64,000 bases of DNA from Candidatus Minthosoma equi (GTDB taxonomy: Bacteria > Bacteroidota > Bacteroidia > Bacteroidales > Bacteroidaceae), in assembly GCA_018064885.1 (NCBI GenBank), contig JAGHUI010000004.1, positions 1-64,000 of the forward strand, given 5' to 3'. The notes beneath the pieces are model-generated. The model ran no database searches, had not been told where the DNA came from, and saw only the letters and a list, made by a program, of their open reading frames with translations. Both the position numbers and the translations under genes were made by a program. How positions within the stretch are numbered: position 1 is the stretch's first letter; the number at the start of each line of letters is the position of its first letter. Shown piece after piece: positions 35,947 through 45,067 of the stretch.

Positions 35947-36720
35947 TTACATGCAGGTGTAGCCGCCATCGACTGGCACCATGATGCCATTCACATAGCT
36001 TGATGCAGGGCTTGAGAGGAAGAGGGCTGCTGTGTCTAGTTCGCCTTCTATGCCATAGCGTTCTTCTGGAATTGCCCCCTTAGCATATTCCGTGAACCAA
36101 GGGCTGTCGAGAGTTTCCTTTGTGAGAGGAGTGACGAAATAGCCTGGACAGATACAGTTGACTGTGATGCCATGCTTACCCCATTCTGCTGCTAACGCAC
36201 GAGTGAGGTTGACTACGCCACCCTTGGCTGCATGATATGGTGAAGCAGGGGCAATCTTGTTGCCCACAAGACCATACATTGAAGCGATGTTGATGATTCT
36301 GCCAAACTGAGCAGGAATCATGGCTTGCTTGGCAACGGCACGGGCAACCTTGAAGGATCCGAAGAGGTCAATGTTCATCTCATTGGCAAACTGCTCGTCT
36401 GTGATGTCCTCTGCAGGTGCCACAGCACCTGTACCGGCATTGTTGATGAGGATATCAACACGTCCATACTTTTCCATAACCTTCTGAACCGTTGCATTAA
36501 CCATTTCTGTGTCGGTAATGTCGCAGCGGATAGGATAGGTTTCGACACCATACTCCTCAGTAAGCATCTTTGCAACTTCCTCAAGTTTTTCCATGCGTCT
36601 GGCAATCGGTACGATGGTGCAACCCTGATTGGCAAGAGCACGAGCCATCTGAACTCCAAGTCCTGTAGAGCAACCTGTTACGATAGCAACTCTACCTGTA
36701 AGGTCAAAATAATTTTTCAT
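35947..36720 (-). CDS. Short-chain dehydrogenase (gluconate 5-dehydrogenase-like)
   Basis: A 257-residue classical SDR: cofactor motif VTGCSTGLGVQMA, NNAG, catalytic Ser in INIASMYG and the Tyr-x-x-x-Lys as YHAAKGG, with the C-terminal SSYVNGIMVPVDGGYTCM. It is close to gluconate 5-dehydrogenases and related sugar-acid reductases, which fits uronate or gluconate catabolism in a plant-glycan degrader; the exact substrate is not shown. The start at 36720 is used. Its leader is long (about 235 bases) and carries a perfect 31-bp inverted repeat. Confidence 0.85.
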   Translation of the reverse strand: MKNYFDLTGRVAIVTGCSTGLGVQMARALANQGCTIVPIARRMEKLEEVAKMLTEEYGVETYPIRCDITDTEMVNATVQKVMEKYGRVDILINNAGTGAVAPAEDITDEQFANEMNIDLFGSFKVARAVAKQAMIPAQFGRIINIASMYGLVGNKIAPASPYHAAKGGVVNLTRALAAEWGKHGITVNCICPGYFVTPLTKETLDSPWFTEYAKGAIPEERYGIEGELDTAALFLSSPASSYVNGIMVPVDGGYTCM

Positions 36721-36802
36721 GTTCATTATCATTTAATGTTAGTAAATAAGTAACTGTTCAAAATTAATTTTATAATCACAGATGACTACTTTATTTTATT
36801 TT

Positions 36803-36907
36803 GAACACGACCCTTTAGCTGGGCGTAGCCAATCTCACTAATTACACGAATATTTTTAATTCGGGAGATTCGAGAAATTGGCTACGCCCAGCTAAAGGGT
36901 CGTGTTC
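36803..36907. repeat. Perfect 31-bp inverted repeat in the SDR leader
   Basis: Left arm 36803-36833 begins GAACACGACCCTTTAGCTGG and right arm 36877-36907 is its exact reverse complement, with a 43-base loop. The loop is not conserved coding sequence. The SDR promoter element lies at 36961-36969 on the minus strand, so the hairpin would be transcribed in the SDR leader. Confidence 0.9.
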
Positions 36908-36960
36908 GTTATTATAAAAATCATTGTGTTCACTTACTTAAAGGTTACAGATTATGTGTC

Positions 36961-36969
36961 GCAAATTTA
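36961..36969 (-). promoter_or_regulatory. Promoter -7 element of the SDR gene
   Basis: TAAATTTGC on the minus strand, upstream of the inverted repeat. No strong -33 TTTG. Confidence 0.45.
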
Positions 36970-37083
36970 CTATTTTTTGTTTAATAAAAATCATTCACTT
37001 TTGGGGAAAAAAATAACATGACTGCATTTTTATCACTAAATAATGCTATTTGAAAGGAACACTTTACAAAACCAATTTTTTTT

Positions 37084-37092
37084 ATAACTTTG
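37084..37092 (+). promoter_or_regulatory. Orphan TAACTTTGC element
   Basis: A good -7 match on the plus strand just before the end of the convergent nhaC gene. No plus-strand gene follows; it would give antisense RNA to nhaC or be a relic. I see nothing else in 36970-37135. Confidence 0.3.
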
Positions 37093-37135
37093 CAATACAA
37101 ATAATCTTACTCTTAGTCCAGTAGTTAAAGAGAAG

Positions 37136-38587
37136 TTAAAGTTTCTTTTTCGGAACAAAGCCAAGGGCTGCAACTATGCAGCTCATGATTGGGCTGATGA
37201 TGTTGAAAAAACAGAAGGGAAGATATACTATGGTTGGAATGCCAAGGACTGTGGATTGCGTCATGCCGCATGCTGTCCATGGCACAAGGACGGAGGTTAC
37301 CGTTGAGGAGTCTTCTGTAGATCGGCTGAGCAGTTCTGGCTGATAGCCTCGTTCTGCATACTCGTCACGATAGATTGATGCGTTCATAATGATGGATAGG
37401 AACTGGTCGCCCATCACGAGATTGAGCAGCACGCCTGATGTTACTGTGGATAGCACGAGGGAGAATGTGTTTCTGATGGATTTCAAAAGAACATGTGTGA
37501 GGCTCTTGAGCATCTGGCTTGCCACCATGCATGAGCCAAAGCACATGGCGCAAAGGATGAGCCAAACGGTATCTAACATTCCTGCCATTCCGCGAGTTGC
37601 AACAAGATGGTTGACAACATCGTACCCTGTGTCTATCTGAGTATGAGTATAACTTGCTTTCATGAGTCCTACGAAGAGTGCTCCTGCTGTCTTATGGTCT
37701 GCTTCTGCAATACTGACGAGTGCGTCTGGCTGGAAAATCAAGGCGCAAAGTGCTGCTGCAAGCGATGAGAGAATGAGGGTGATAAATGATGGCACTTTCT
37801 TCCAGATCAGCACTCCTGTCAGCACAGGCACAAGCAATGTCCAAAGGGAGATGTTGAAACCTCGTTGAAGTCCCATGAGATAAATGCTTGGCTCTACTCG
37901 CTCACCTCCATACCATAGTCCCATTATGAGATAAAGGATGAGCGTGATCGATATGCTTGGCACTGTTGTGTACATCATGAAGCGGATATGCCTGAAGAGA
38001 TCGGCTCCCGATACCGATGAGGCAAGCACCGTGGTATCTGACATTGGCGACATCTTATCGCCAAAGTATGCTCCAGAAATAATTGCGCCTGCGGTAAATG
38101 CTTCTGGAATATCAAGCGCATTGCCGATTCCAAGAAGAGCAATGCCGATGGTGGCAATGGTTGTCCATGAAGTGCCTGTCATCAGAGAAATCATGCCAGA
38201 GATGATGCAGGCGCATGGCAAGAAGAATGTTGGTGACATGAACTGTATGCCATAATATATTAATGTGGGCACTACTCCGCTAATCATCCATGTGCTTGAC
38301 ATCACTCCTATTAGCAACAGGATAAGTATCGACACCGTAGAATCGCCGATTGTCGCTTTAATGCTCTGCTCGAAAACGTCCCATTTCGTCTTGTAAATCA
38401 GCATGGACAGGGCAACACAGATGGTGGCAGCAACCACCATAGCTATCTGGCTTGCACCACCAAGGGCGTCGTCGGGCAGCATCTGCATCACGGTAACAAT
38501 GAGTGCTACGAGGACGAGCAGAGGGATTACGGCGATGAGGGGATGAGGATGTTTGTTGCTATTGTTTTTTGGAATACTATTTCCCAT
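37136..38587 (-). CDS. nhaC: NhaC-family Na+/H+ antiporter
   Basis: A 483-residue inner-membrane protein with about twelve hydrophobic segments. NhaC-type motifs include MISLMTGTSWTTIATIGIAL and GAIISGAYFGDKMSPMSDTT, which contain the conserved polar residues in the membrane. The partner-facing C-terminal half has TEDSSTVTSVLVPWTACG. It should exchange Na+ for protons, though some family members carry malate/lactate, so substrate is uncertain. Confidence 0.85.
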   Translation of the reverse strand: MGNSIPKNNSNKHPHPLIAVIPLLVLVALIVTVMQMLPDDALGGASQIAMVVAATICVALSMLIYKTKWDVFEQSIKATIGDSTVSILILLLIGVMSSTWMISGVVPTLIYYGIQFMSPTFFLPCACIISGMISLMTGTSWTTIATIGIALLGIGNALDIPEAFTAGAIISGAYFGDKMSPMSDTTVLASSVSGADLFRHIRFMMYTTVPSISITLILYLIMGLWYGGERVEPSIYLMGLQRGFNISLWTLLVPVLTGVLIWKKVPSFITLILSSLAAALCALIFQPDALVSIAEADHKTAGALFVGLMKASYTHTQIDTGYDVVNHLVATRGMAGMLDTVWLILCAMCFGSCMVASQMLKSLTHVLLKSIRNTFSLVLSTVTSGVLLNLVMGDQFLSIIMNASIYRDEYAERGYQPELLSRSTEDSSTVTSVLVPWTACGMTQSTVLGIPTIVYLPFCFFNIISPIMSCIVAALGFVPKKKL

Positions 38588-38709
38588 TATTGTGAATTAT
38601 TTTGGTTTGATGAGAAGGGGGAGATTTAACAATAAATGCTATTTTCGGATACAAAGGAAAAGAAAAATCTCTTCATTTCAAAATAAAATCACTACGAAAT
38701 ACCCATTTG

Positions 38710-38742
38710 TTTGGTCATTTCGTAAATTAAGTGTAATTTTGT
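38710..38742 (+). promoter_or_regulatory. Promoter of the second GH127 gene
   Basis: TTTG at 38710-38713 and TAATTTTGT at 38734-38742, 20 bases apart. Confidence 0.6.
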
Positions 38743-38783
38743 AGTTCAAATTGACAAAACAAATTTTACACATTATATTTAAC

Positions 38784-41174
38784 ATGAAATTTAGATCTTT
38801 TTTTCTTTCCGCAGTTTTCACCTCAATCTCGGTGAGCAGCTTTGCTCAGGATAAGCTCTATCCTAACGAATTTCCTATCAGCGATGTTGAAATTACAGAT
38901 GGCGTGCTGAAGCATGCTTGTGATGTTAATGCTCACACGTTGCTCAGATATGATGTTGACCGTCTCTTGGCTCCATTCCGCAAGGAGGCTGGCATGACGG
39001 AGATTGCGCCGCTCTTCCCTAACTGGGCAGGACTGGACGGACATGTTGGCGGTCATTACCTTACGGCCATGGCTCTCTACGCTGCTCAGGGCAACAAGGA
39101 GTGTGAGGCTCGCATGCTTTACATGATTGAGGAATTGAAAAAATGCGCTGAGGCTGCCGAAAAGAACTTCCCTGCATGGGGCAAAGGTTACATTGGTGGT
39201 GTGCCAAACAGCGACAAGATGTGGACAACCTATAAGCAGGGTGACTTCCGCGCTTTCAACGGTGCATGGGTTCCATTCTATAATCTGCACAAGGTTTATG
39301 CTGGATTGCGAGATGCTTGGCTCTATTGCGGCAATGAGGATGCTCGCAAGCTTTTCTTCGGATGCTGCGACTGGCTCATTGATGTTTCTGCCAACGTTAG
39401 CGATGAACAGTTGGAGAAGCTTCTGGGCATGGAGCATGGCGGTGTGAATGAGGTGCTGGCTGATGCCTACCAGATGTCTGGCGACAAGAAATATCTTGAT
39501 GCAGCTCGCCGCTATTCCCACAAATGGTTGCTCAACCCAATGAAGGAGCATAATGGAAATCATCTCGACCTTATCCATGCCAACACTCAGGTTCCTAAAG
39601 TTGTTGGTTTTGCGCGTGTTGGTGAGCTTGCTAATGATCAGGATTATATAGAGGCGAGCCGTTTCTTCTGGGATGAGGTGGTAAATCGCCGCAGCCTTTC
39701 TGTTGGCGGCAACAGCCGACGTGAGCATTTCCCAAGCAAGGAAGCATGCATCGACTGGACTCAGGACATTGACGGTCTGGAAACTTGCAACACAAACAAT
39801 ATGCTGAAGCTTACAGAGGATTTGGCTCGCATGGAACCGAACAACTCTCTCTATGCTGACTTCTTCGAACGTGCCACTTTCAACCATATTCTTTCATCTC
39901 AGCACCCAGAGCATGGAGGTTACGTTTATTTCACTTCTGCTCGTCCACGCCATTACCGCAACTATTCTGTTCCAAATGAGGCAATGTGGTGCTGTGTTGG
40001 CACTGGTATGGAGAATCATGGAAAGTATGGTCAGTATATCTACACAAAGCCTGCTGACGGCATTCTGAGCGTGAATCTCTATGCTGCTTCTAAGCTCAAC
40101 TGGAGGGAGAAGAACATTAAGATTGAACAGCAGACTGCATTCCCATACGGCGAAAGCAGCAAGATTACTATCACAGAGGGTAATGGCAACTTCACTCTCC
40201 GTCTGAGATACCCAAGCTGGGTGAAGAAAGGCGAATTTGCTGTTTCTGTAAATGGAAAGAAGGTTAATTCCAGCAGTTGGAAGCCTGGCACATACGTTGA
40301 TATTGCTGAAAATTGGAAGAAGGGCGATGTTATTGACATTCAGTTCCCTATGCATGCATCTATCGAACGCATGCCAAACGTGCCACAATATGTTTCTATC
40401 ATGTATGGACCTATTGCTCTCGGCATGAAGACAGGCACAGAGGATCTTCGTGGTCTCCTTGCTGATGACAGCCGCTTCGGCCAGATGGCATCAGGCAAGA
40501 AACTTCCTGTGGATCAGGCTCCATTCCTCGTAGCAAACAAGATTGACGACATTGCCAATGACCTCGTTCCTGTTCCTGGCAAACCTCTCCATTTCAATCT
40601 TAACACTCGCATGGAGAACAAGATTGAGGGCGAGCTTCAGCCATTCTTCGAGATTCACGACAGCCGCTACATGCTCTACTGGCTCGCATTGGGCAGTAAG
40701 GATTATAAGGCATACATGGATAATCTTGCTCGTGAGGAGAAGGAGCGCATGGATCTTGAAGCACGCACAACAGACAAGGTTCAGCCAGGCGAACAGCAGC
40801 CAGAGAGCGACCACTTCATGGAAGCTGACGAGACTTCTAACCGCGGCATCAACAATGATGTTCCATTCCGCGATGCTCGCAATGGTGGCTACTTCAGCTA
40901 TCTCATGAAGACAAACGGAGAGCAGAACCTCAGCGTTCGTGTAAGATACTGGGGACAAGACGAATGGCGTACTTGCGAGTATGACCTCTATGCTGATGAC
41001 GTTCTTGTAACTTCTGTAAACAACTCAAAGAAGTGGCGCAGTTCACAGTGGAAATACGAAACTTACGCTATTCCTGCCGAGGCTCTCAAGGGCAAGAATC
41101 AAGTTCGCATCAAGTTCGTAGCCAAGCCACACAAGCAGGTAGGCGAAATCTACGAAGTAAGACTTGTGAAATAA
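38784..41174 (+). CDS. Secreted GH127 beta-L-arabinofuranosidase-like enzyme, short form
   Basis: A 796-residue exported enzyme (signal peptide MKFRSFFLSAVFTSISVSSF). The metal and catalytic residues are Glu333-Thr-Cys335 in LETCNTNNM and Cys403-Cys404 in MWCCVGTGMENH. The N-terminal barrel parallels the 14.2-kb paralogue (LLRYDVDRLLAPF, GLDGHVGGHYLTA, WVPFYNLHKVYAGLRD), and a beta-sandwich follows. It ends without the tail seen on the longer paralogue. It should remove beta-linked L-arabinofuranose. It stands alone with its own promoter, and greA follows closely. Confidence 0.9.
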   Translation: MKFRSFFLSAVFTSISVSSFAQDKLYPNEFPISDVEITDGVLKHACDVNAHTLLRYDVDRLLAPFRKEAGMTEIAPLFPNWAGLDGHVGGHYLTAMALYAAQGNKECEARMLYMIEELKKCAEAAEKNFPAWGKGYIGGVPNSDKMWTTYKQGDFRAFNGAWVPFYNLHKVYAGLRDAWLYCGNEDARKLFFGCCDWLIDVSANVSDEQLEKLLGMEHGGVNEVLADAYQMSGDKKYLDAARRYSHKWLLNPMKEHNGNHLDLIHANTQVPKVVGFARVGELANDQDYIEASRFFWDEVVNRRSLSVGGNSRREHFPSKEACIDWTQDIDGLETCNTNNMLKLTEDLARMEPNNSLYADFFERATFNHILSSQHPEHGGYVYFTSARPRHYRNYSVPNEAMWCCVGTGMENHGKYGQYIYTKPADGILSVNLYAASKLNWREKNIKIEQQTAFPYGESSKITITEGNGNFTLRLRYPSWVKKGEFAVSVNGKKVNSSSWKPGTYVDIAENWKKGDVIDIQFPMHASIERMPNVPQYVSIMYGPIALGMKTGTEDLRGLLADDSRFGQMASGKKLPVDQAPFLVANKIDDIANDLVPVPGKPLHFNLNTRMENKIEGELQPFFEIHDSRYMLYWLALGSKDYKAYMDNLAREEKERMDLEARTTDKVQPGEQQPESDHFMEADETSNRGINNDVPFRDARNGGYFSYLMKTNGEQNLSVRVRYWGQDEWRTCEYDLYADDVLVTSVNNSKKWRSSQWKYETYAIPAEALKGKNQVRIKFVAKPHKQVGEIYEVRLVK

Positions 41175-41201
41175 AGGTTAGCAATCAGAAGTTTGAGTGA
41201 T

Positions 41202-41666
41202 ATGGAATATTTGTCGCAAGAGTGCTATGACAATCTGGTCGCAGAATTGAACGAGCTGATAAACGTAGAATTGCCCCGAGTCAAAAACGAACTTGTGGAA
41301 GCACGTGAGAAAGGAGACTTAAGCGAAAACTTTGAGTATCATGCAGCTAAGCGCGAACACGGCAAACTTTTAGGCAAAATCAGATTCAAGCAGAAAGTGC
41401 TGCATTATGCCCGAGTGTTAGACACTTCCAATCTTGACAGCAATACTGTCGGCTTGTTCCGTAAGGTGGAAATCACAAACATAGGAAATGGATTCAAAAT
41501 GGCATACACCATTGTCAATCCGCACGAAGCAAACCTGAAAGAAAGCAAAATTTCCATCAAATCACCAATTGCCGAAGCACTTGTAGGCAAGAAAGTGGGT
41601 GACACAGTTGACGTTCAAGTGCCTTCTGGCATACTTAAGCTCAGAATAGACAACATCTCCATATAA
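41202..41666 (+). CDS. greA: Transcription elongation factor GreA
   Basis: A 154-residue factor that helps RNA polymerase cleave backtracked transcripts. The N-terminal coiled coil carries the acidic tip motif AREKGDLSENFEYHAAK, and the C-terminal FKBP-like part has SPIAEALVGKKVGDTVDVQV. The ATG at 41202 is preferred to a TTG three codons upstream. It lies 27 bases after the GH127 stop and ends in a bidirectional terminator. Confidence 0.93.
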   Translation: MEYLSQECYDNLVAELNELINVELPRVKNELVEAREKGDLSENFEYHAAKREHGKLLGKIRFKQKVLHYARVLDTSNLDSNTVGLFRKVEITNIGNGFKMAYTIVNPHEANLKESKISIKSPIAEALVGKKVGDTVDVQVPSGILKLRIDNISI

Positions 41667-41684
41667 AACAGACAACACATATAT

Positions 41685-41727
41685 AAAAAAAGACTCAAAT
41701 GGCAATCTCCATCTGAGTCTTTTTTTG
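41685..41727. terminator. Bidirectional terminator between greA and the DKNYY-like gene
   Basis: AAAAAAAGACTCA pairs with TGAGTCTTTTTTT, with additional ATGG/CCAT pairing in the loop. Confidence 0.9.
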
Positions 41728-41736
41728 TATTAGCAA

Positions 41737-42474
41737 TTATCTGATTTTCTTTCCGAAGTAATAAGTGTTGAAGTTATCATGTGCATATCCGTCTCTATCT
41801 ACATGGAAACTTGATGTGCTTGCTCCCTGTACCTTTTCTCCATTATAAAAGACGTTGAATGCATCTTTGCTGTAACCGTAACCGAGCAGCTCAAATCTGT
41901 TTCCACTCACTCCATTGAGCTTCACACCATCATAATAGACATTGAAGGCATCTTTGCTGTAACCATAGCCAATAACTTGGAAACTGCTGCCTGTAGATCC
42001 ATGAATCTTCTTTCCAAAATAGTATGCGCTAAAGCTGTCGCAACCATAACCGTCACCTAAATCCTTGAAAGATGATGCGGATGCTCCCTGCACCTTTTCA
42101 CCATTGAAATACACATTGAACCTGTCCATGTGGTAGGTTGGGCGATTGACATAGTCGCCACGATGACCTCCGCCAACAATGTTGCCTGGTCTTCCTGGAT
42201 TTGGATGAGCCATATCGCGCTCATAAAGGCGGAATGTCTGTGGATCAACGAATCTGAGAATTTGTCCGTCAAGATACACATTATAGCGATCTTTAGCATA
42301 TCCATGTCCTAAAATCTGGAATGATTTAGCATCAGCTTCGCGAATCACCCTTCCTTCGTATGTTGCCTCATTGCCTCTTACTGAATAAGCAGACTCATAT
42401 CTCTGTGCGCTAACCATTGTTGTGAGTGACAGCATTGCAGCAGCCAGCATCATCTTTTTAACCATCTTCTTCAT
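41737..42474 (-). CDS. Exported DKNYY-like tandem-repeat protein
   Basis: A 245-residue protein with a signal peptide (KKMMLAAAMLSLTTMVSAQ) followed by about six repeats of roughly 25-32 residues built on the pattern G-Y-G-Y-x-x-D-x-F-N-V-Y-Y-x-G-x-K-V-x-G-A-S, as in DKNYY-family proteins of unknown function. Two central repeats are nearly identical (GYGYSKDAFNVYYDGVKLNG and GYGYSKDAFNVFYNGEKVQG). It is probably periplasmic or surface. The start at 42474 is used; the frame extends upstream past the promoter at 42531, which cannot be translated. Confidence 0.75.
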   Translation of the reverse strand: MKKMVKKMMLAAAMLSLTTMVSAQRYESAYSVRGNEATYEGRVIREADAKSFQILGHGYAKDRYNVYLDGQILRFVDPQTFRLYERDMAHPNPGRPGNIVGGGHRGDYVNRPTYHMDRFNVYFNGEKVQGASASSFKDLGDGYGCDSFSAYYFGKKIHGSTGSSFQVIGYGYSKDAFNVYYDGVKLNGVSGNRFELLGYGYSKDAFNVFYNGEKVQGASTSSFHVDRDGYAHDNFNTYYFGKKIR

Positions 42475-42530
42475 AATCATTTTCCTTTCTTTATTTATAT
42501 AAATGTTACACTTTTTTGTTTTTTGATGAT

Positions 42531-42539
42531 GCAAAGATA
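42531..42539 (-). promoter_or_regulatory. Promoter -7 element of the DKNYY-like gene
   Basis: TATCTTTGC on the minus strand, 56 bases before the chosen start. Confidence 0.6.
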
Positions 42540-42682
42540 GGCATATGCAGTTATGGCATCAAAAGTGAAATCCCTAAAACACAGAATATTTCCCCTATTC
42601 GTATTAGGAATAGGGGCTTCTTTTCTGGGGTTGCAAATATTATTCATAATTCACTTTTTCCATATAATGTTATAAAACGTGT

Positions 42683-43483
42683 TTATAACATCTGCAATAT
42701 TCTTGCCACGCCATCATCATCAACGGTTGAGGTGACCACATCGGCTGCGGCTTTGACATCATCGTTGGCGTTGCCCATAGCAACACCAATGCCGGCATGA
42801 CGGAGCATGGTGATGTCGTTGCCGCCATCGCCGAATGCCATGGTTTCGGAAAGGTCAAAGCCATAATACTCAATCACTTTGTCCATGCCTGCAGCCTTGT
42901 CCGTTCCCTTTGCCACACAATCGGCAAAGGATGGATGCCAGCGTGTTTCGTTGCAGTCGGTCAGAACATCATTCATTATATGGCAGCTCTCCTGCTGAGT
43001 GAAAAAAGCAATCACTTGCATCACATCGAACGTCAGGGCTTCCTGTGGCGAATAGAGTGTCGGGATATTGAGATCAAGGAGTGTGAAGACCTCTTTCAGT
43101 TCTTCTGGTATGCCATGAGGAGCTGTAAGAATGGCTCTTTCCTTGCCTGCATAGACAACAGCCTTGCCTGTCTTTTCCTGTTCAGCAATCATGCGGATAA
43201 CTGCATCTCTACTTACTGGTTTAGAGTATATTATCTTATCTTCTTTCTCTCCATTGGTATCTGATGAACGGACAATGCAATGGGCACCATTCACGCACAT
43301 CACGCCATCGTACTCCAAACCTTCCAGATTATTTATGAAAGGCATTGGACGCCCAGTTGCTATCCATACCTTCACTCCATGCTGTCGCACTTTATGGACA
43401 GCATCTATTGTTGACTGCGGTATCTTATGTGTATTGAACGACACCAATGTGCCGTCTATGTCGAAAAAAATTATCTTTGTCAT
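42683..43483 (-). CDS. Cof-type HAD-superfamily sugar phosphatase
   Basis: A 266-residue cytoplasmic hydrolase with the HAD motifs in order: IFFDIDGTLVSF (nucleophile and general acid Asp), IATGRP (motif II), the motif III lysine, in GTDKAAGM or just upstream (CVAKGTD), and FGDGGNDITML (metal-binding Asp). The cap between motifs II and III is the C2B type typical of Cof proteins acting on sugar phosphates or similar metabolites. Confidence 0.9.
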   Translation of the reverse strand: MTKIIFFDIDGTLVSFNTHKIPQSTIDAVHKVRQHGVKVWIATGRPMPFINNLEGLEYDGVMCVNGAHCIVRSSDTNGEKEDKIIYSKPVSRDAVIRMIAEQEKTGKAVVYAGKERAILTAPHGIPEELKEVFTLLDLNIPTLYSPQEALTFDVMQVIAFFTQQESCHIMNDVLTDCNETRWHPSFADCVAKGTDKAAGMDKVIEYYGFDLSETMAFGDGGNDITMLRHAGIGVAMGNANDDVKAAADVVTSTVDDDGVARILQML

Positions 43484-43558
43484 TTTTCTGATACAATCAT
43501 GCTTTGAAGAAACGAAGAACTCCCATGTGCAATCAAGTATTTGTCTGTTTTGCAGGGT

Positions 43559-44296
43559 TTATTCTTCATCTGGCTGCTGACCATCATGCGCCTTCCACAT
43601 GCATTCTGTTATCTGCATGTCTGTGAACACAGCCTTGAACGATGATTCCTCAGGTGAGCAAGCGTAGATTCCAAAACGTATTTCGTCCTTTGCCTCATAC
43701 ATGTGGCAGACGCGCATCTGACTCCATTCCTTGCCATCTGCAGAACACTCAATGCAGAAGTCATCCTCACGGCGTGAGAGACGATACCACATACTTTTCA
43801 CATCAGCAGGGATGGCTGTTGTTGCCCAGTCACTATAACCGTTGTTTGTCGCCACGCTGCCAAGGTGCTGGAATTGCTCATTCTCATATTCTATGCTGCC
43901 TTTCAGCCAGTTATCGGAGTCAAGGTACATCACCACGCCACACTGGTCGAAGCGATGATGGCTCTCCTCAAAATTGGTCTTCACAACGAAGCTGAAGAAC
44001 TTCTCCTTGGTGCTAATCTGAAGCACAGGAGCATTATCGTTGCGGAAGTGGTAGTAAGTGCGTTGCCAAAGGTCTGTCTTTGGTTTTGTCACAATCTCGA
44101 TAGTATCACCTTTGATGGCAAAACTCTCTGGCTCGCGTGTCCATTCAAAATCCGAAAGATTAAGTTTTACGCTATCTTTCAACACATTAGCTACCACATC
44201 GATAGAATCGTTGATTACCATATTATTGTTCTCTGTTTTGTTTGATGTACATGCCAGCATTGAGGCAGCAAGTACTATGTATAAAATCTTTTTCAT
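43559..44296 (-). CDS. DUF1349 lipoprotein
   Basis: A 245-residue lipoprotein (lipobox LAASMLAC; Cys16 is the lipidated residue). The body is a concanavalin-like beta sandwich of the DUF1349 type: FEWTREPESFAIKGDTIEI, DQCGVVMYLDSDNWLKGSIEY and RFGIYACSPEESSFKAVF. Such domains are thought to bind carbohydrates, but no activity is established. It is likely anchored in the outer membrane. Confidence 0.8.
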   Translation of the reverse strand: MKKILYIVLAASMLACTSNKTENNNMVINDSIDVVANVLKDSVKLNLSDFEWTREPESFAIKGDTIEIVTKPKTDLWQRTYYHFRNDNAPVLQISTKEKFFSFVVKTNFEESHHRFDQCGVVMYLDSDNWLKGSIEYENEQFQHLGSVATNNGYSDWATTAIPADVKSMWYRLSRREDDFCIECSADGKEWSQMRVCHMYEAKDEIRFGIYACSPEESSFKAVFTDMQITECMWKAHDGQQPDEE

Positions 44297-44338
44297 ATTA
44301 TAATGAGATATTACTAATGGTTATAGACTTTCCAGACA

Positions 44339-44347
44339 ACAAAGTTA
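44339..44347 (-). promoter_or_regulatory. Promoter -7 element of the DUF1349 lipoprotein gene
   Basis: TAACTTTGT on the minus strand, 42 bases before the ATG. Confidence 0.5.
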
Positions 44348-44460
44348 CATTAAAAAATCAAAATAAAAATAAAAGTGACCACAAAATCGCAGATGTATAG
44401 CTATTTATCAGTTCAAATCTTATGGTATTAGCACATTTACGCTCAAATGGTGCTACATGT

Positions 44461-44469
44461 TAAATTTGC
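44461..44469 (+). promoter_or_regulatory. Promoter -7 element before the ABC ATPase remnant
   Basis: TAAATTTGC, about 110 bases before the ATG of the fragment; possibly a surviving promoter of the lost transporter operon. Confidence 0.35.
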
Positions 44470-44580
44470 TCCCTGTTTCTACCATCTTCTCTTAAAAGTA
44501 AATAATATAGAGCTCACCCCTCGCATGGTCAGAGATGATAGTGCGAGTTTAGCAATAACAACTAAAAAACAATATACAAT

Positions 44581-44793
44581 ATGATCAAGATTGAAAATCT
44601 CACAAAAGTATTCCGCACAGAGAATGTGGAGACAACAGCGTTGAATGGCGTAAGCCTGGAAGTAAAGGAAGGTGAGTTCGTGGCTATCATGAGACCTCAA
44701 AGCTGGAAATCGCTACTTCAAATCCTGTTGAAAGCATCAAGACGGAATAGAAAAATACAGCACGGAATTACATCCTATAGTATTACGAGGTAA
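44581..44793 (+). pseudogene. Truncated ABC-transporter ATPase (MacB/LolD-like) remnant
   Basis: The first 36 residues (MIKIENLTKVFRTENVETTA, then NGVSLEVKEGEFVAIM) are a standard start of a LolD/MacB-type ATPase. The Walker A motif that should follow (GPSGCGKSTLLN) is corrupted to RPQSWKSLLQ, and the frame ends after 70 residues inside a repeat block. No Walker B, signature motif or permease follows. This is the 5' stump of a deleted export operon; repeat DNA joins it to the next promoter. Confidence 0.8.
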
Positions 44794-44864
44794 TCACTCT
44801 CAGCTTTACGAGGTAATGCAGCGTTGAATTACGAGGAAATGCAACGCTGCATTACCTCGTAATT
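44782..44864. repeat. ATTACGAGGTAATGC words with a perfect 21-bp hairpin
   Basis: TTACGAGGTAATGCAGCGTTG (44806-44826, written here in full at 21 letters less the last: TTACGAGGTAATGCAGCGTT) pairs exactly with 44842-44862. The 15-base loop itself holds another copy of the word ATTACGAGG, and an isolated copy lies at 44782-44794. The block directly follows the ABC remnant. Confidence 0.85.
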
Positions 44865-44968
44865 GTTTTTTAAGGCAAGAGAACAAAAGAAAAAAATATA
44901 GCAAAATACATTTTTTGTTAGCATAAAGAATTATTTTATTTATTTTTGCTATCTTTTTGAAAGATATA

Positions 44969-45001
44969 TTTGCACATAATCTTTCTTTTTGATACCTTTG
45001 C
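44969..45001 (+). promoter_or_regulatory. Promoter of the ATP-grasp operon
   Basis: TTTG at 44969-44972 and TACCTTTGC at 44993-45001, 20 bases apart, 66 bases before the first ATG. Confidence 0.7.
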
Positions 45002-45067
45002 ACAGGTTTTGATTACAGATGTATTAAATAAACTAACACAAACATACACAACAACACAACACAAACA

